The notes under the pieces were generated by a model. It saw only the letters and a program-made list of their open reading frames with translations, had not been told where the DNA came from and did no database searches. Below are positions 48,643 through 60,165 of a stretch of DNA of 64,000 nt, in pieces. This stretch comes from Albifimbria verrucaria (Eukaryota > Ascomycota > Sordariomycetes > Hypocreales > Stachybotryaceae): NCBI GenBank assembly GCA_020081605.1, contig JAHREC010000030.1, positions 744,001 to 808,000 on the forward strand, given 5' to 3'. The translations under genes and the position numbers were made by a program. How positions within the stretch are numbered: the first letter of the stretch is position 1; each line of letters starts with the position of its first letter.

Positions 48643-49798
48643 TTACCCAGAGCTCTGTGTATCATGATGAGTATCCGTTGAGCAAACCGACAATGATTCT
48701 GATATCATCGAGAGCTCGGCAACCGATATTTCTCGTTGCAGGACGTCTGGACTGCTTGGCGAGGTGCTATCAGTGGTTAATGCGGCGGTGAGAAGCTGTC
48801 TCTGGCCGTGGCTCGTCTTCTCGAAGAGGTAGTTGATGAGCTCCACGGTCATGACAGCTTGTGCTTCAGACACCCTGTGGCCTCTCCTGTTGCCTCCGCT
48901 TCCGGGTTTAGTTTGCGGCTCAAGCTTGTTACGAAGCATCGAGCAGGTGTGGACGAATGCATTGTATTTTTGCTCGCAAACTGAGACTACTTGTAGTATA
49001 ATCTAATAGACGTTTGGGAGCCGTCGTGCAGAATCGATTGAGGGTGCTTGTCACTACTTCTAGAGACCGAAATTCCATTTTGCCGCTCCATTGTCGCCGC
49101 AATTTGTTCAAGGACTTGGATCGCCAATTGTGTCACTTCCAACAGTTCACCCGTAGAAGGGCATCTACCAACTGCTACAGCACGATAGGCCTAAGATTCA
49201 GCTCTGCCAGTTCTTGTATGTCTGTTTCTATTGCATCATTTCTGGTCCTGACCTTCTCAGCTCTGATGTTTTGATCGGACATCATTCCATTCTCGGAGAA
49301 TCCAAGCCCATATTCCGGAGCAGCCCCAGGGATAAAAGGGAGCAGGTTGTTTGTGAATGTCCCATATTCCTTAAATTGGATTATTTGATTGGAATGAGTC
49401 CACGGAGCTCACACCCAGCCAAGAACATGTACTGGAAGGTTTTAACGAGCTGTGAGAGGCCATATCAGGGCACTCCAAGAATGGAAATGCATCGCTTCTG
49501 GAGTTTAAACCCAAATCTAAGCCTGAGATTGATGCATCGTCTCTTGGCCCATTGCGTACTGAGCTGTTTGTTGATGGGCGTCCGCTACGTCGACAACCTA
49601 TTCTGATGTAAACGAATTGGGTTGGGCAACCTACGAACAAATAACGAATGGAAACGTGCTTGCATGAATACTTACGATTACGAATACAAAGTGCGCCAGC
49701 TTTAGAACAGCGAATGCAGCGGAGTGATGGACATTGCTGTCCTTTTCGCATCGGACCTATAAATCCCGACATCGATCGCACGTTTGTCGGTGGGGCAT
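48643..49798 (-). pseudogene. Broken Zn2Cys6 (AflR-like) transcription factor
   Basis: The start at 49798 gives MPHRQTCDRCRDL, an in-frame TAG at 49757-49759, then VRCEKD. One frame over comes CIRCSKAGALCIRN, followed by a GTAAGT donor. Together this is a Zn2Cys6 cluster of the type seen in AflR-like regulators (C-x2-C...C...C-x2-C-SKAGALC). Downstream pieces, in changing frames, read LEVVTSTLNRFCTTAPKRLL, then KIQCIRPHLLDA and finally VMTVELINYLFEKTSHGQRQ, resembling the C-terminal part of such proteins. At least one in-frame stop and several frame breaks are present. The TAG could derive from CAG by C-to-T change. It lies just upstream of the EthD-type decarboxylase, where emodin-type clusters often carry their regulator. 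Confidence 0.6.
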
Positions 49799-50290
49799 GC
49801 CAGTATCAATCTGAAATAATCGATACATTTTGAGATTACTTAAGGCTGATTTTCCCAGCATGCGCCAATTTGATGATTGATAGAAGTATGTGCCTAATAT
49901 CTCCATCCAGCTTCAACGTCTGATTCGGGCTTGCCAACCAGACTCTAGGCGAACGAATTACGAGCCAGCGGACCTTGACTGCGGACTTTCTGTGCCTACA
50001 TAAATGCATGTAAGCATCCTGATGATAGTATATGCCGTTGGCAGAGACATAAAACGAGATTGGACAGAAAAGTGCACTTATATGCAGTTGGTAAGGACAC
50101 AATGTGTATTTTAGAAGAGAGACCAGGTATTGGGGCCAAAACCCTGGAAAAGAGTGGATCTCCCACGTAATAAGTATCCGATTTGGTGCAGCTGTTAGTT
50201 CTCACCCCAAACCGCATCCCTTTGCTTTGCAGTCAGCTCCGAGGCCCCTCCCCGGTGCCGTGCTCTCCCATTCTCTGGCCTGATTATCCC

Positions 50291-50812
50291 TTAGTTCTTG
50301 GAGGTCCCGTCGACAAATTCCTTGTTCTCGATGTAAACCCTCTCATATCCGACCATGATTTCACCTTTGGTGGAGTCAATCCAACCAACCTCTGATTCGC
50401 GACCAACTTCTTGATAGTCAGGGTCACTGGTAATTGCCATCATATGTTGGATATCCCGAACCCAATACGTCAGAACTGCATGTGAAGTAATGACAGACCA
50501 GCCTGGGCGGGTTTTGTTTACCGTCTCAGCAAGAGCTGCTGAGACGTCGGAAGGGCAGAAGGTCTAAGGACAGATATTGTGTATAAATTAGCGATTAACG
50601 AATGGAAAAAGCGTCGTGCCGGGCAACTAAACAAGACGTGCTGGCAAGTAAGGAACACAAACCACTGTGTATCTTATGACATCGTGCCTCTTGATAAGCT
50701 TCAACCAAGCAGGGTTGATGTTCTCGTGTATGTGTTTTTCGAATTCCTCATAAGTCTTGCTAGGATCTTTGTAGTGTAAGGCGGAAACCTTTAGGACATC
50801 TCGAGAAGCCAT
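50291..50812 (-). CDS. EthD-domain decarboxylase-like protein (atrochrysone carboxylate decarboxylase type)
   Basis: Two exons. Exon 1 starts at 50812 with MASRDVLKVSALHYKDPSKT and YEEFEKHIHENINPAWLKLI, then RHDVIRYTV. An intron of about 90 bases (GTTTGT...CTTAG) follows. Exon 2 reads TFCPSDVSAALAETVNKTRP, then SHAVLTYWVRDIQHMMAITS, DPDYQEV, and ends FVDGTSKN at the TAA 50291-50293. The arrangement (short N-terminal strand, EEFxxHxxExINP helix, W/Y-rich strand, SDPDYQE helix) is the dimeric alpha/beta barrel EthD family. Fungal relatives in emodin, geodin, monodictyphenone and trypacidin clusters decarboxylate atrochrysone carboxylic acid. The gene is intact, without frame breaks. The substrate is inferred from family and neighbours. 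Confidence 0.8.
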
Positions 50813-51379
50813 TGTGACGAAGCCGATGAGACCCGGGTGAAGATGATCTGCGTTTAAGAGAAGAAAGTTAAGAAAATGCAAGTAATACCTTGTTGATGAA
50901 TCGAGAGGGGAAAAAGTCGTTACACGGGTCTTACTTTGGGTCTGTTGGTGCTTTAGACCGTCCCTTATCACACCCCATTAACAGGTGGCCAGCAGGCTGT
51001 TGGTTAGGCACCAAACTCCGCATCGACTGACATGTTATTTCTCTGTCAAGTTGCCAGTGAGCGAAATATTGACAATGAAAATATTGGAGCTTCTCACAGA
51101 ATGACGGTAGGTTCTCGGTGTTAGCCGAAGGATAATTCACCAACGTTGCCTAGTAAGGCATATATGTCCGGTTGCCCTCTAGTACAGCTCGGTAGATTTC
51201 TCAATCACGAATTGGCATCTTGCGCACTGTTGTACGGCGCATAAGAAAACATAAGCTCATCAAAGGCTTCGACGACAACCTTTCCTTCTACATTGAGTCT
51301 GTTCCTTGGCCCAATACCCAAGATTTTAACCGAGTCTCGCTTGTCTCCAGATATCTGTCATTAGACACTGTCATTGAAC

Positions 51380-51853
51380 ATGGCATTCCTGTACCTCGCA
51401 CCATTGGTCACATCCACTGTGTCATTATGGTTCGCCTTTGACCAGTTCTTCTTCCTCGGAGTCTTTTTACATGAGAAAGTCGAGCCACATGCCAAAAATG
51501 TTCTCACGCCATACTGGAACACGATGATCGACACCGGTCTTCTTCTTGTCATTGCGCCACTCCTAGGTACCATGGTCTTCACCGCCACAATCATTACCAG
51601 GACATCTGAGGAGGTCCTTCGCAATAAGGGTTCATATTCATGGTACATTGCGAGCATCTTGCTCGCTGCGGGACATTTCGGTTTTGTTCCGATTGCTTTG
51701 CCCAAGATCAGGAGGTTGCAGAGCGGTGGGCTGACGCCTACCCTCCGCCAGTGGATGCGCGTGCATGTTGCGCGCACACTGAGTGTGGATCTTTTTGCTG
51801 GATTACTTGCCTCGTCGCTTGTGCCAAGACATTATCGGTTGGATTCTGATTGA
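51380..51853 (+). CDS. DUF1772/anthrone-oxygenase-like membrane protein
   Basis: An intact frame starting MAFLYLAPLVTSTVSLWFA. Four hydrophobic segments can be seen: residues 5-25, about 50-70 (DTGLLLVIAPLLGTMVFTAT), about 85-105 (YIASILLAAGHFGFVPIALP) and a shorter one near 135-147 (LFAGLLASSLVP). Length (about 157 residues), helix count, the YWNTMIDTG segment and the GHF-F-P element resemble DUF1772 proteins, which include the anthrone oxygenases of emodin-type clusters. It is transcribed away from the EthD gene with about 570 bases between starts. The fold assignment is moderate; the oxygenase role rests on context. Confidence 0.5.
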   Translation: MAFLYLAPLVTSTVSLWFAFDQFFFLGVFLHEKVEPHAKNVLTPYWNTMIDTGLLLVIAPLLGTMVFTATIITRTSEEVLRNKGSYSWYIASILLAAGHFGFVPIALPKIRRLQSGGLTPTLRQWMRVHVARTLSVDLFAGLLASSLVPRHYRLDSD

Positions 51854-52269
51854 AGAGCGGAGAATTCGGCAGAGGGCTTCCTGATCCAGAAGTCTGTTGG
51901 TTTCTCGTTGATGTGAGCTTGCGGAGGAGACTGCAAGCAGGGGTTCAATGACATGGGTGATTTATGTATGACTGCAGCTTGTAATCACTTACAACGCACA
52001 CCTTGGCAAGGATGTTAGCTGTAAAATAGGTAGCGCGGGCATTGGGAAGTGAGACTAGGAATCGATAAATATGAGGGTGACATTCGAACAAAGTGGCCAT
52101 TCACTTAGCATAAATATGTAAGCATATTCTAATATCTTTGTGCTAAATACGTGTTGCTTCTCCCGTTTTCAACGAACAAGCTTCGTATAGAAACCCAAGG
52201 CCTACGATCTGTAAAGCTCCTCTTTGCTCACCACTTGCTTGAGTTGCTACAAAGGATCTGATTTTCTGT

Positions 52270-53227
52270 ATGCCATCTAGATATCGTACTCGCATAACAG
52301 ACTATCTTCACAACCTCAGTCTTCCTCATTATGCAACCGATTCGCGTGTGGATGGCTGGCAAGTGTTTAAAGCTATCCTAGGTTACCAACAACTAGTTAT
52401 TGACTATTCCTTAGGCCCCAAAGAATGGGCTGGCCCCAACCCATGGAAAGTAGGCATGAAAAATACTAATTTCATTGACTCTTGCTAAGCACCATCTACG
52501 TCTTAGGTCATTTTCCTCCTGGAAGAACTAGGACTTCCATACGAGCTCAAAATAATACCTTTCTCGGCTGTCAAATCGGCCCCTTTGACCGATCTCAACC
52601 CCAATGGTCGAGTTCCAGGTGTGTTTCCGCACGATATCCATTTTGCCATTACAAAATGACCACATAAGCTAATATCAAGGCAGCGATTGAAGACCCCAAT
52701 CGAGAAGTTATCCTTTGGGAATCTGGCGCTATACTTACTTATCTTGTTCAAGAATACGACAAAAGCCAAGTCCTGACCTACGCCAGTGGAAAGGAAGTTC
52801 ATTATATCAATCAATGGCTTTATTTCCAGGCCAGTGGTCAAGGACCTTACTATGGTCAAGCTGCATGGTATGCTTTTCCTTTGGATCAACTTTCCCCTTG
52901 CTAAACTGCTGCTTATCTAGGTTTAAAACTCAACACTCTGAGCGTCTTCCGTCTGCTATTGATCGATACATCGATGAGATCAAACGTGTTTTGGCAGTCT
53001 TGAACAAATCTCTTGAGGGTAAGGAATGGCTGGTTGGTGACAAAATGACCTTTGCCGATATGGCTTTTGTACCATACAATAGCATCCTCCATCGTTTCTT
53101 TGAATGTCAACCGGAAGACGCTTTCAACGATTATCCTAATGTTGGTTCTTGGCATCAACGCATGTCGTCCAGGGACTCGTGGAGGAAGGTCATGGATCTA
53201 AAAGAAACCATCGAAGTTAATGTGTAG
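52270..53227 (+). CDS. Glutathione S-transferase (Ure2p-like)
   Basis: Exon 1 ends GPKEWAGPNPWK at 52448. An intron (GTAGGC...CTTAG) leads to VIFLLEELGLPYELKIIPFS and LTDLNPNGRVP. A second intron ends at GGCAG near 52683, giving the join P-AIEDPNREVILWESGAILT. The ESGAI element is the glutathione gamma-glutamyl site of thioredoxin-fold GSTs. The helical domain follows after a third intron near 52868-52920 (WFKTQHSERLPSAIDRYIDE; LVGDKMTFADMAFVPYNSIL, the N-capping/hydrophobic staple motif) and ends KETIEVNV at the TAG near 53225. The start is uncertain: 52270 is the first in-frame ATG, but a further upstream intron is possible. It probably conjugates or isomerises a pathway intermediate or detoxifies it; GSTs are regular members of emodin/geodin-type clusters. 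Confidence 0.85.
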
Positions 53228-54011
53228 ACGTGTTACGGAGGATAAATTCAACTGGCATTCATACAAAATAAACGGTCGTTAAATGTGTTATTATTTTCAC
53301 ATTCATTTCAGTGGAACAGGTCATGCAGCACTAACCCAAACATCATCAGGATTTCCTGGGCATATGACAGATGAATAGGAATCACTCACGAGTTCAGGCT
53401 AGGTACGCGCTTTAGCCCGCACGATGGCTGGCACCAGGCTTAGATTTCGCTCACTATCTATACCAATCTCCCCACTCAAGTGTGCCTGAACTATGGAACT
53501 GGAGTTGCAACATAACGTTCTTAAAATGTATTAATGAAGCATCCTTGGGTGGACAGAGTGTACTCTAGGATCCCGAAGGTTCGTGAACTGTGTCAACTCA
53601 TTAAGAGGAAAGAATCACTAGCAGTGTTTTTCGATATCTCCCTAGTCCTCTTACCAGACAGGAACACACCCCGCGTACTGAGTAATATAACATTAGTGAG
53701 AATGTTATCTTTCATGTCTACTCTTCTTGGCAACTGAAACTCCGCTGATGCCCATGAAAACTACCTAAAAATAATGCAAAGTCCGCAAATTGTCCATTAC
53801 TCCGCAGGCAAGGCAACAATTTGGAAGGCGCTCTACTGGATCCTTGGCGATTCAGTGTTAAGTAGTGTGACAGTAAATTGTGCTTTCGGTGATTTTCTAA
53901 CCATTCGCCATTCCATATTTCTTCAATTTTGTTGTCACGACAAACAGCAACAAGGGTTTTTGTGACATAACAAGCTGAAGTAGCAGTTTAGGCTGCATAT
54001 CAACACCCAAT
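53228..54011. other. Intergenic, no gene seen
   Basis: AT-rich spacer. Short frames only. Confidence 0.45.
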
Positions 54012-55513
54012 ATGGCGCTTGCAGACTCAAACTCGCGAAAATATGACATCGTTGTGCTTGGAGCCTCCGGATTCACGGGTACGATGGTGTGTACACACAT
54101 CGCAGCCAAGTTTCCCATAAATCTGAAGTGGGCCATTGCTGGTCGATCACAGGAACGACTACAAAACTGGCATCTAAATTAAGAAAAGAATATCCCGATA
54201 GAGTGCAGCCAGGTGAGAATAAATGGCTAGAACATTCAGAAAGATAACCAGGGAAGTACTGACTTGCGTCAATAAGAGCTCGAGATTATTTCACCTGAAG
54301 ATACTCATATGCTTAGGAACGTTATTGGGCGTGCCAGAGTATGCATCAGTAGTGTTGTCTACCCTGTTGACGGAGAAAGTGTTGTGCGGGCATGCGTCGA
54401 GCAGCGAACTGATTACGTAGACTCGTTCGTTTCACTCTTTCCCCTTCTCACTAATCATTACCTGACAAGAGATTACAGGGCCGCGCTTCCTATTTTATTA
54501 CAGGACTGGATTGCTAAGTATCACAAAAAGCTGAGGAAAATGGCGTTGCAGTAGGTGGTATCTCGAACCGTGAACTTGAGAGAAATCGGCTTACCATTCT
54601 CAATAGCTGATACACTCTTGTGGAGCCATGTCAGGGAAATGGACCTTTAGCCATTCATGGCTACCATGAAATTGCGCAAAAGTGGTCGGCGCAGATAGGG
54701 AAGATGACATTGCGGGTTGATGAGTTCGAGTAGGCATATTTCCGCCCATTTATTACCAATTCTTCCATGTATGTATGTAACTAATTTAAAGTCTAGTCCT
54801 AATGTGAGTGGAGGCACACTACGATCAATGCTCGAGTTCGCAAGCGGAGGCCCGAAAGTTATCGCGGCAGCTGGACACCCATCATTACTGACACCGATAC
54901 CTTACACAAATACCCTTCAAACAGTCCATGGGATTCACACATCCCTTGCTTGGGTTACTCACAAACTCCTCACCACCCGGAAATCAAGCCCGCACTCTCA
55001 TTAATAGGTCTTGGGGTCTTCTAGGTGGACCCGAGAGTAGCTGGGGGCCCAATTTCCAGTATAATGAGTATGAACGAGCTCATTCATACTTGGGTGCTAT
55101 TGCCAATATGATTGGCTGCTATGTCATCCTTGCCCTGTTTTCCTGGGTCCAATATCCCTGGTTCAAGAATCTCGTCATGCGTTCAGCACCGGAATTGGGT
55201 GCTGGTCCATCACAGAGCACAAATTAAGAGCTTGCCTTTCACTGCGGCGGCTCTGATCGAGGCCGACCCTGTGGTTGAGAGAAATCGTGGTAAGGGGTGT
55301 CTCATCAAGTTGAAGTATACTGAGGGTAACTACCCCTTCGCTGCAATGCTCATGGCTCAAGCGGGAGCTACCCTACTGTATGACCGAAACTTGTCAGCAG
55401 GCATCAAGGGTGGATGTCTGACGGCAGGAGTTTTGGGCCCGGATTTTGTGGAGAGAGCTAGGTCAGGAGGTCTCGAGATTGAGACTACTATGATTGAAGA
55501 TTCTCGGTATTAG
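54012..55513 (+). pseudogene. Broken saccharopine-dehydrogenase-like (trans-acting enoyl reductase type) gene
   Basis: Begins MALADSNSRKYDIVVLGASG, FTG (Rossmann motif), then KWAIAGRSQERL and, after one lost A near 54165, KLASKLRKEYPDRVQP. Later pieces in several frames follow the family in order: ARVCISSVVYPVDGESVVRA, CVEQRTDYVD; QDWIAKYHKK...EENGVAV; SGGTLRSMLEFASGGP; RSWGLLGGPESSWGPNFQYN, EYERAHSYLGAI; and the C terminus FTAAALIEADPVVERN through KGGCLTAGVLGPDFVERA. The fragments between 54560 and 54720 contain several in-frame stops that no single insertion cures. I therefore judge it decayed, though part of the damage may be the same base loss seen elsewhere. Relatives act as NAD(P)H reductases; some are trans-acting partners of polyketide synthases. 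Confidence 0.7.
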
Positions 55514-57662
55514 CGAAACCTTTGGTGACCTGTAAACACTTAGTGAAGACGATATTGGGCATTTTGTTGAATGGCGAGTATGCCTACGTATCTCTTAGAG
55601 TCATTGGCTACGTTCTCTTACCTCCTCCCGCTCACATATCTGCATCATACGGTGCGCCTATATTTTCTTTGGTTACTTCAGCTTATTATGTGGTGAATCC
55701 AACCGCGCGGATTCATATTGCGAATTCCATGTATTATTACCAACAGTATTTTCGCTCACAATGGCGGAGACTTGATCGCCTCCCAATAATGACCAAACTC
55801 AATGAGCAGCCAATAGTCTCAATACTAGAGATGCTGAGGTCACAGGGGTTTGTTGCAACTAATGCCAACGGTTTGAGATAACGAGCATGATTCAAAAACT
55901 CTTAGACAGATGCATAATATCAATGTAACCAGGGAGCATATTATACACATGTAAATAGACATGACACGACCTTTTAATAAATTGGTGGCAAGTGGTCTGG
56001 GAAATACGAGGCAGTAAAAAGTTGATACTTCTCCATTTAAAAACTATAGGCGAGCTTATGAATACAAATGTCGAGTTGAATTTAGCATTATGCCAGTTGG
56101 CTATAAGATGTTTTTATTACCAAAGTCTTCGAATGAATCGCCTTCCTCTGCTCAATCAAATAGGTGATCTTACTTCTTACCAGATGAAGAGTCCACATCG
56201 ACAGGTCTCAGCTTTATAGGTTGCGATTTATAACCGAGCTCTTTCTTAACATAATCATCAGTATACGCCTTACCTAGCATACAGTCTGAGTTAGCGAGGG
56301 CATTATATGGACTTACCTCTGCCCTTTGTGTTCCCTCACAATTTTCCTCCAGCTGCGCCTTTCTAAGGTCCCGGATTGCTATGGGCCCGTAGTGTTGAGG
56401 GACAACGGTGATGCACGTGGCGGGCGTATCTAGTAGTTTGGGACAGATATACCCTTGGTCCGTATGTTCGAGGGGTTGAGTCATCGGTTCAGTCTTTGCA
56501 GCTGCAGAAGTTCTAAACAATGGGTGGAATCCAGTGAGCTTAATGAATATAAGTTTTAGAGTGCAAGAAGCTGAAGCGTTGTAAAGAAGCTTGCAAGTTA
56601 TTGTGGAAATTTATGAACACATGTAAGTGTCGCAGCACTATACATTTATATGCTCAAATAACCACTTATGTTGACAGGTCTCCACGATTGTTTTTGGTAG
56701 CCCATTCATTAATTTTCATTGATGTCGAGGACTAGATAATTGATCTACTGGCGAAAAATACAGCCATTGTTCTGAATAATGGTACAATTGCTTCGACTAG
56801 TTCTTTATGATTAAGATTGTTCCCTCTTTGTGCTCCAATACTTTCAAGGAAAGGCCCGAGCCACTGTTTTCTTTCATATAGTGAAATTTACAAAACAATG
56901 CCATTGTCAACCTTTTTCATGAGTGAGGGAAATTTTACGGAACTAAACAAGGCAAGAAAACACCCGAACAAATAAATCCAACATGTCCATATCATTCACC
57001 GACTGTGCGGAGTTAACCAGCAAAGGAGATATTGAGAACCCCCTTTTGGTTCTTTTGCAGTGTACGGTGACATTGATGTCATGCCGTCTTAGGATAGTAG
57101 GTTGTAGAATTACAAAGTAGTTTATAGCTCTGAATATTGCTTGGTCTGCCACCTATAATACAAAACCCACGTAGACATGACATCTTGTTGCAAATGAGCG
57201 ATTACTGAGGTCTAGCGACTCACACAGGATAGTTAATGGCTGTGCAACTTTGAGGCAAGAAGCATGAGCTGGACCTCTTAGGATCGTCTCCCTCATGGTC
57301 AGGCCTTACGCCATGGTCTTGGCAATGGGGTTCCAACCCAGTTATTCCCCAGACTTCATGAATTGGCCCGATGCCAAGAAAGCGGGGATATTAGACAAGG
57401 TATGGATCATCTCCTTCGTGATCAGCTAAGCTTGGCTAATATGGTTGAAAGTGTTGCTCAAAACGATAACAAAGCTATTAACGTTAGAATGTTTGAGTAG
57501 ATTAATATTCTTTCAAGCTATGAAAAATATTCATTATCACCTTGTGGCTCTATATCGGCTAGTCTAGTTGTTCCCGAACGTCGCATCCGGCATTTGCCCA
57601 AGCAACGCCAGGATAAACCGGAGAAACCTGTTTGTTCATACATAATGTTCTTTCCCAGACTC
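55514..57662. other. AT-rich interval with one unassigned small frame
   Basis: No recognisable gene. A plus-strand piece at 57296-57415 reads MVRPYAMVLAMGFQPSYSPD and FMNWPDAKKAGILDK, protein-like in composition. It may be an exon or relic, but I cannot place it. Confidence 0.35.
56170..56484 (-). CDS. Possible small hypothetical protein
   Basis: An open frame of about 105 codons from MTQPLEHTDQGY to the Lys-rich end SSSGKK. The composition is protein-like (balanced, DDYVKKELGYKSQPIKLRPV near the end). A GTAAGT...GCTAAC...CTAG stretch of 43 bases inside it looks like an intron but would break the frame if removed. No family is recognised, and it may be chance. Confidence 0.2.
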   Translation of the reverse strand: MTQPLEHTDQGYICPKLLDTPATCITVVPQHYGPIAIRDLRKAQLEENCEGTQRAEVSPYNALANSDCMLGKAYTDDYVKKELGYKSQPIKLRPVDVDSSSGKK

Positions 57663-58214
57663 TCAGTCCAGACGCACCCACCAAAGTTCTCCCGTAAAGC
57701 CACCGTCGCGTCTCGATTGAATATTCAGGTATGTCTCGTTCCCTTGATGTACAATGGTGTAGTTGCGGACCTGTCTAGATCCCACCCATCAGGGTACATT
57801 GGCCGCCACAAGGGGGCCGTGGAATATTTGACCGCGCTCTGGAGTGGCTGGGATAGCATCGCTAATCGAAAAAGGGCCAGCGTAACCGATGCTGTGTTTT
57901 CCAACCAGCGCCCAGTCCGATTCAGATTGATCGGGTGTGAAAGGGAACGTTAAGTTCTGGGGACGCAGCTCTGGCTCCGTTGCGGAGATGGTGGCTGACA
58001 TGTAGCCCGATCGGCTGTATGTGATGATACCTGTAGGAGCCTCGCCATATGCGGCATCAGGAATTGGCACGCCATTGTGGAAGCTTTAAGAAACGAAGTA
58101 TTAGCAAGTCGGTAAAATGAGGCGAGTTGTCTGTCCTTAAATGCCATACCTGGTTGTATTGATCAAGGAATACGTGCCAGCCAGCACGGCAAAAATATCG
58201 TTGCAATTGACCAT
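57663..58214 (-). CDS. Lipocalin-like domain protein with an in-frame stop
   Basis: Exon 1 starts at 58214: MVNCNDIFAVLAGTYSLINT. An intron (GTATGG...TTAAAG) follows, and exon 2 begins SFHNGVPIPDAAYGEAPTGI. The body reads ITYSRSGYMSATISATEPEL, then VGKHSIGYAGPFSI and a C-terminal strand pair ending GGFTGELWWVRLD at the TGA 57663-57665. This is the Lipocalin_5 (PF13924)-type fold. At about 57789-57791 a TGA breaks the frame between GPLVAANVP and WVGSRQVRNYTIV. The frame is the same on both sides, so one base substitution would restore a complete protein of about 165 residues. Lipocalin-like proteins occur in several fungal metabolite clusters, where some act as cyclases; here the role is unknown. 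Confidence 0.7.
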
Positions 58215-60165
58215 TTTGACGTTTCAAGCTTTACAGCGAAATAAGAATGGGCTCAGATGCACGTCAGAGGTGAATGAGACAGCACAACAACAGTGCAGTA
58301 AAAAAATCATCTCCGCATGCTGCAACCCGACTTTATAGCCCTCCGACAGCATCCCGGGTTCTCCGCACCTTGCGTGGCAGACCTGCCAAGTACAACCCAG
58401 CTGCCGTTTTCTGCACCGTTTTATCGATATTGGGTATCATCGGAGTCGTCCGAACTGCTTACCCATGTCGCCTGCCCCTGTCGTTCTTACTGAAGGTGCA
58501 TTTGGAGATGCCGGAATCGGATGTCATCTTGTGGACCTTGACTGGGGAAATACAACTTTACTAACCCCGAAGAAGTCCATAAGTGGTGAGATTCGAACTG
58601 TATTTATCTATCTCTTCATGACTAGTTGCGGGTTCCATTAGTTGTTCACGAGGGTGATCTGTGGTAAGTTTTGAGACACTAGTTAAATGGTTACCTAACT
58701 ATGTTTTCTGGTCAAACAATGGATCTAACTGCTTAGCGGTTACGCCTGTTCCTGTTTTGCAACTAAATTCCGTGCATCCTAAGTTACTCTTGATATGTAT
58801 GGGAGTTGTGGACCTTATTTGCTTAACGATATTGATTAGTTCTGGCTTAGCGGATTGGCTTCAATGCTGTGGTGCAGGGTGCATGGACAATCTCCCTGTA
58901 ATCAGGGATCACCCAGCCACCTGATCATAAGTGGATTGCCCAGCCAGCAAACGACAGGAGACTCTAAGATACCCTTGCGGTAAGATGGGATCAATCACCC
59001 AGCTAGCAGAAATAATTCTCCTGTCCGGACGGACGGAAGGAAGCCCCAGTTGCGATTCGCTCATATCCCATTGTAAATATTAGGCCAAGCCTGGCCAAGC
59101 CTCAAGAATACATATTCTGTCATAGTTATGAATGGGCATTTCGGTGCTAGATACGTAATCCTCCCTCATCACATAGTTGTCTCCATCTCCTCATTTGATT
59201 TCATGAATAAGATTAATTCCGAATGTTCCTATTGATATCATAACTAGGAGTTTCCCAGTCCTAAAATATGAGGTATAGCCTGTGATGTTTCCCAATAGAT
59301 GCAGTATGCTCACCTTCTTCACGATTATGGGAAGCTGAATGTTTGGCAAGGAAGAACATCTTCGAGAATGTTGATAACCAATTGTTAAAATTCTGTTAGT
59401 TATAGCTCGTATAGTAGTTAACTTGCGGTTGGACAATCTGACAAGTTATTATAACATCCGTGACCACTCATACAACAAGGAGATTGTTGAGAATACAGTC
59501 ACCACCCCTAAAAGTCTGTAAGCTCCAACTATAATCAACTTACGTGATTACAAGACGCTTTTCTAATTCACATAGTAATAACTTCTAAGGGGAAGATGGA
59601 TGGAGGAGTAGGGGAAGAATTTGGTAGACCTCGCTCGCCAAACTTATCAAAGTAGACACTCAGATGGTCGTATGCGTGTGTAGAGCAACGCCACTTGTGC
59701 TTAACTTACATAAAAGAATGAGCAGGTTTGACTGAGCTGCTATGGGGAGATGCTATAAGGGTCTCCCCATTTCCATCTAGAGCGGCAAAATAGAAAGCCC
59801 TCGCGGGATTGCAACCTACGTTTTTGACTGCGAAATCTATTTATTTGAAAGCACATTTCTGGCTCTTACACGAGGACTGTGACGTTCTCCATCACTCGGT
59901 TTACACTTCGACTTATATGAACTATCATGCTTCCATCATAAAATATTTGCTTTGTTCTCGTGAATTTTGACAATTCAGGTCTCATACTGTACAAAAATTG
60001 GACTCGTGATGACTTTACCTCCAGTGTACTCTCTGCCTACAAAGTACACCGCTGCATGGTTCCCCGTGTGTTGCCCATCACTGGGAAGTGAAAATGAGCC
60101 TTCTACTCGTGATGGGAGAGGCACATCTAAGAGACTTTCAATGGCCACGAACAATTCCGCTCCAC
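58215..60165. other. Gene-poor AT-rich interval
   Basis: Short frames only. There are no transposon or repeat hallmarks, apart from a duplicated GCCAAGCCT near 59082-59101. It flanks the 3' end of the DUF3604 gene. Confidence 0.4.
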
